A stretch of DNA of 64,000 nucleotides from Mycobacterium sp. MS1601 (GTDB taxonomy: Bacteria > Actinomycetota > Actinomycetes > Mycobacteriales > Mycobacteriaceae), in the NCBI RefSeq assembly GCF_001984215.1, contig NZ_CP019420.1, forward strand, positions 1,488,001 through 1,552,000, given 5' to 3'. The position numbers were made by a program, and so were the translations under genes. The notes under the pieces were generated by a model. The model was not told the DNA's origin. It searched no databases and saw only the letters and a list, made by a program, of their open reading frames with translations. This document shows, piece by piece, positions 63,532 to 64,000 of the stretch (positions are counted from its first letter, which is position 1; the number at the start of each line of letters is the position of its first letter).

Positions 63532-64000
63532 AACGAACGATCGCGGCGGCCACCGCCGCCGCTGTGGTGCTGGCCTCTGCGGGTACCGGCACGCTGGCGT
63601 GGGCCCTGACCCGGGGTGAAGGAGGCGGCCACGGGCTCCCGGAGATCAGCGCGTTCACCGGCGGACAGCTGATCCGCGTCGGTCCGTTCCTGTACTGCAA
63701 TGTGCTGGACCTCAACGACTGCGCGACTCCACAGAGTCAAGGTGAGTTGCGGGTGACCGAGCGCAATCGGGTACAGCTGTCAGTCCCCGAAGCCATTGCC
63801 GCGGCGCCGTGGCGGCTCATGGTGGTCTACGAGAATCCCGACAACACCACCATCAGCACCTTCCGACCGGACAGCCGGCTGTCGGCGACCATTCCGACGG
63901 TGGATCCCCAGCGTGGCCGCGCGACGGGTCTTGCGGTGCAGTTGCTGACGCTGGTGACCGACGGCAACGACGAGATCCGCGAGGTCCCGCACGCCGAGTG
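63528..64000 (+). CDS. DUF2771 family exported protein, partial
   Basis: The first 157 residues are inside the window; the 3' end is not. Signal or anchor (TIAAATAAAVVLASAGTGTL), then a domain with cysteines (FLYCNVLDLNDCATP) and beta-rich sequence (APWRLMVVYENPDNTTISTF). Matches the actinobacterial DUF2771 family (Rv0875c-like), which follows the MFS gene in M. tuberculosis too. Function unknown. Confidence 0.85.
   Translation, partial: MKRTIAAATAAAVVLASAGTGTLAWALTRGEGGGHGLPEISAFTGGQLIRVGPFLYCNVLDLNDCATPQSQGELRVTERNRVQLSVPEAIAAAPWRLMVVYENPDNTTISTFRPDSRLSATIPTVDPQRGRATGLAVQLLTLVTDGNDEIREVPHAE

Overview
This window is high-GC chromosomal DNA from an actinobacterium, almost certainly a fast-growing mycobacterium (Mycolicibacterium type). 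The grounds are MspA-family porin genes, a hemophore-like gene, PrrA/PrrB, SepH, FprB, DUF2630/2530/2537/3027/2771 proteins, many GTG starts and ATGA overlaps, and a gene order from about 35.8 kb to the end that matches, as I remember it, the M. tuberculosis Rv0903c (prrA) to Rv0875c neighbourhood. I see no tRNA, rRNA, CRISPR array or insertion sequence. No gene-free stretch exceeds 300 bases; the longest is about 220 bases (11884-12112).

1-15.1 kb: a NitT/TauT-type ABC importer operon (permease cut by the window edge, ATPase, lipoprotein, possible small membrane protein, luciferase-like monooxygenase). It faces a CoxG-like gene, a RidA gene and a GntR regulator. Then come 6-phosphogluconate dehydrogenase, glucose-6-phosphate dehydrogenase and a large GH63-like glucosidase, two small secreted proteins (one hemophore-like), a cytochrome b561/molybdopterin oxidoreductase fusion, and a bacterial ionotropic-glutamate-receptor-like channel.

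15.1-23.5 kb: a compact minus-strand catabolic operon: class III CoA-transferase, zinc alcohol dehydrogenase, aldehyde dehydrogenase, a 2-TM protein, a TctA-like permease and HMG-CoA lyase, ending in the remnant of a luciferase-like gene. A LysR gene diverges from it. The enzyme set fits oxidation of a primary alcohol to an acid, CoA activation and C-C cleavage; mevalonate via 3-hydroxy-3-methylglutarate is one coherent reading.

23.5-35.7 kb: two overlapping acyl-CoA synthetase genes, a GAF/LuxR regulator with an FAD oxidoreductase, a DUF559 protein, and three ABC exporter half-transporters.

35.8-64 kb: prrAB, FKBP isomerase, SDR, DUF2630; a six-gene operon of exported proteins led by two MspA-like porins; MarR/MFS with a striking operator; gltA, two tandem TetR genes, MFS, pdxH, citA, a VOC protein, an ABC ATPase, a GCS2 ligase; then fprB, a diiron oxygenase, serC with a CRP-like site, sepH, TrmH methyltransferase, MarR, DUF proteins, an MFS gene and the start of a DUF2771 gene.

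Three genes (ridA, the aldehyde dehydrogenase, one ABC exporter) are broken by the same lesion: one base missing from a G/C run that should be five long. That pattern suggests base-calling errors rather than three real pseudogenes.
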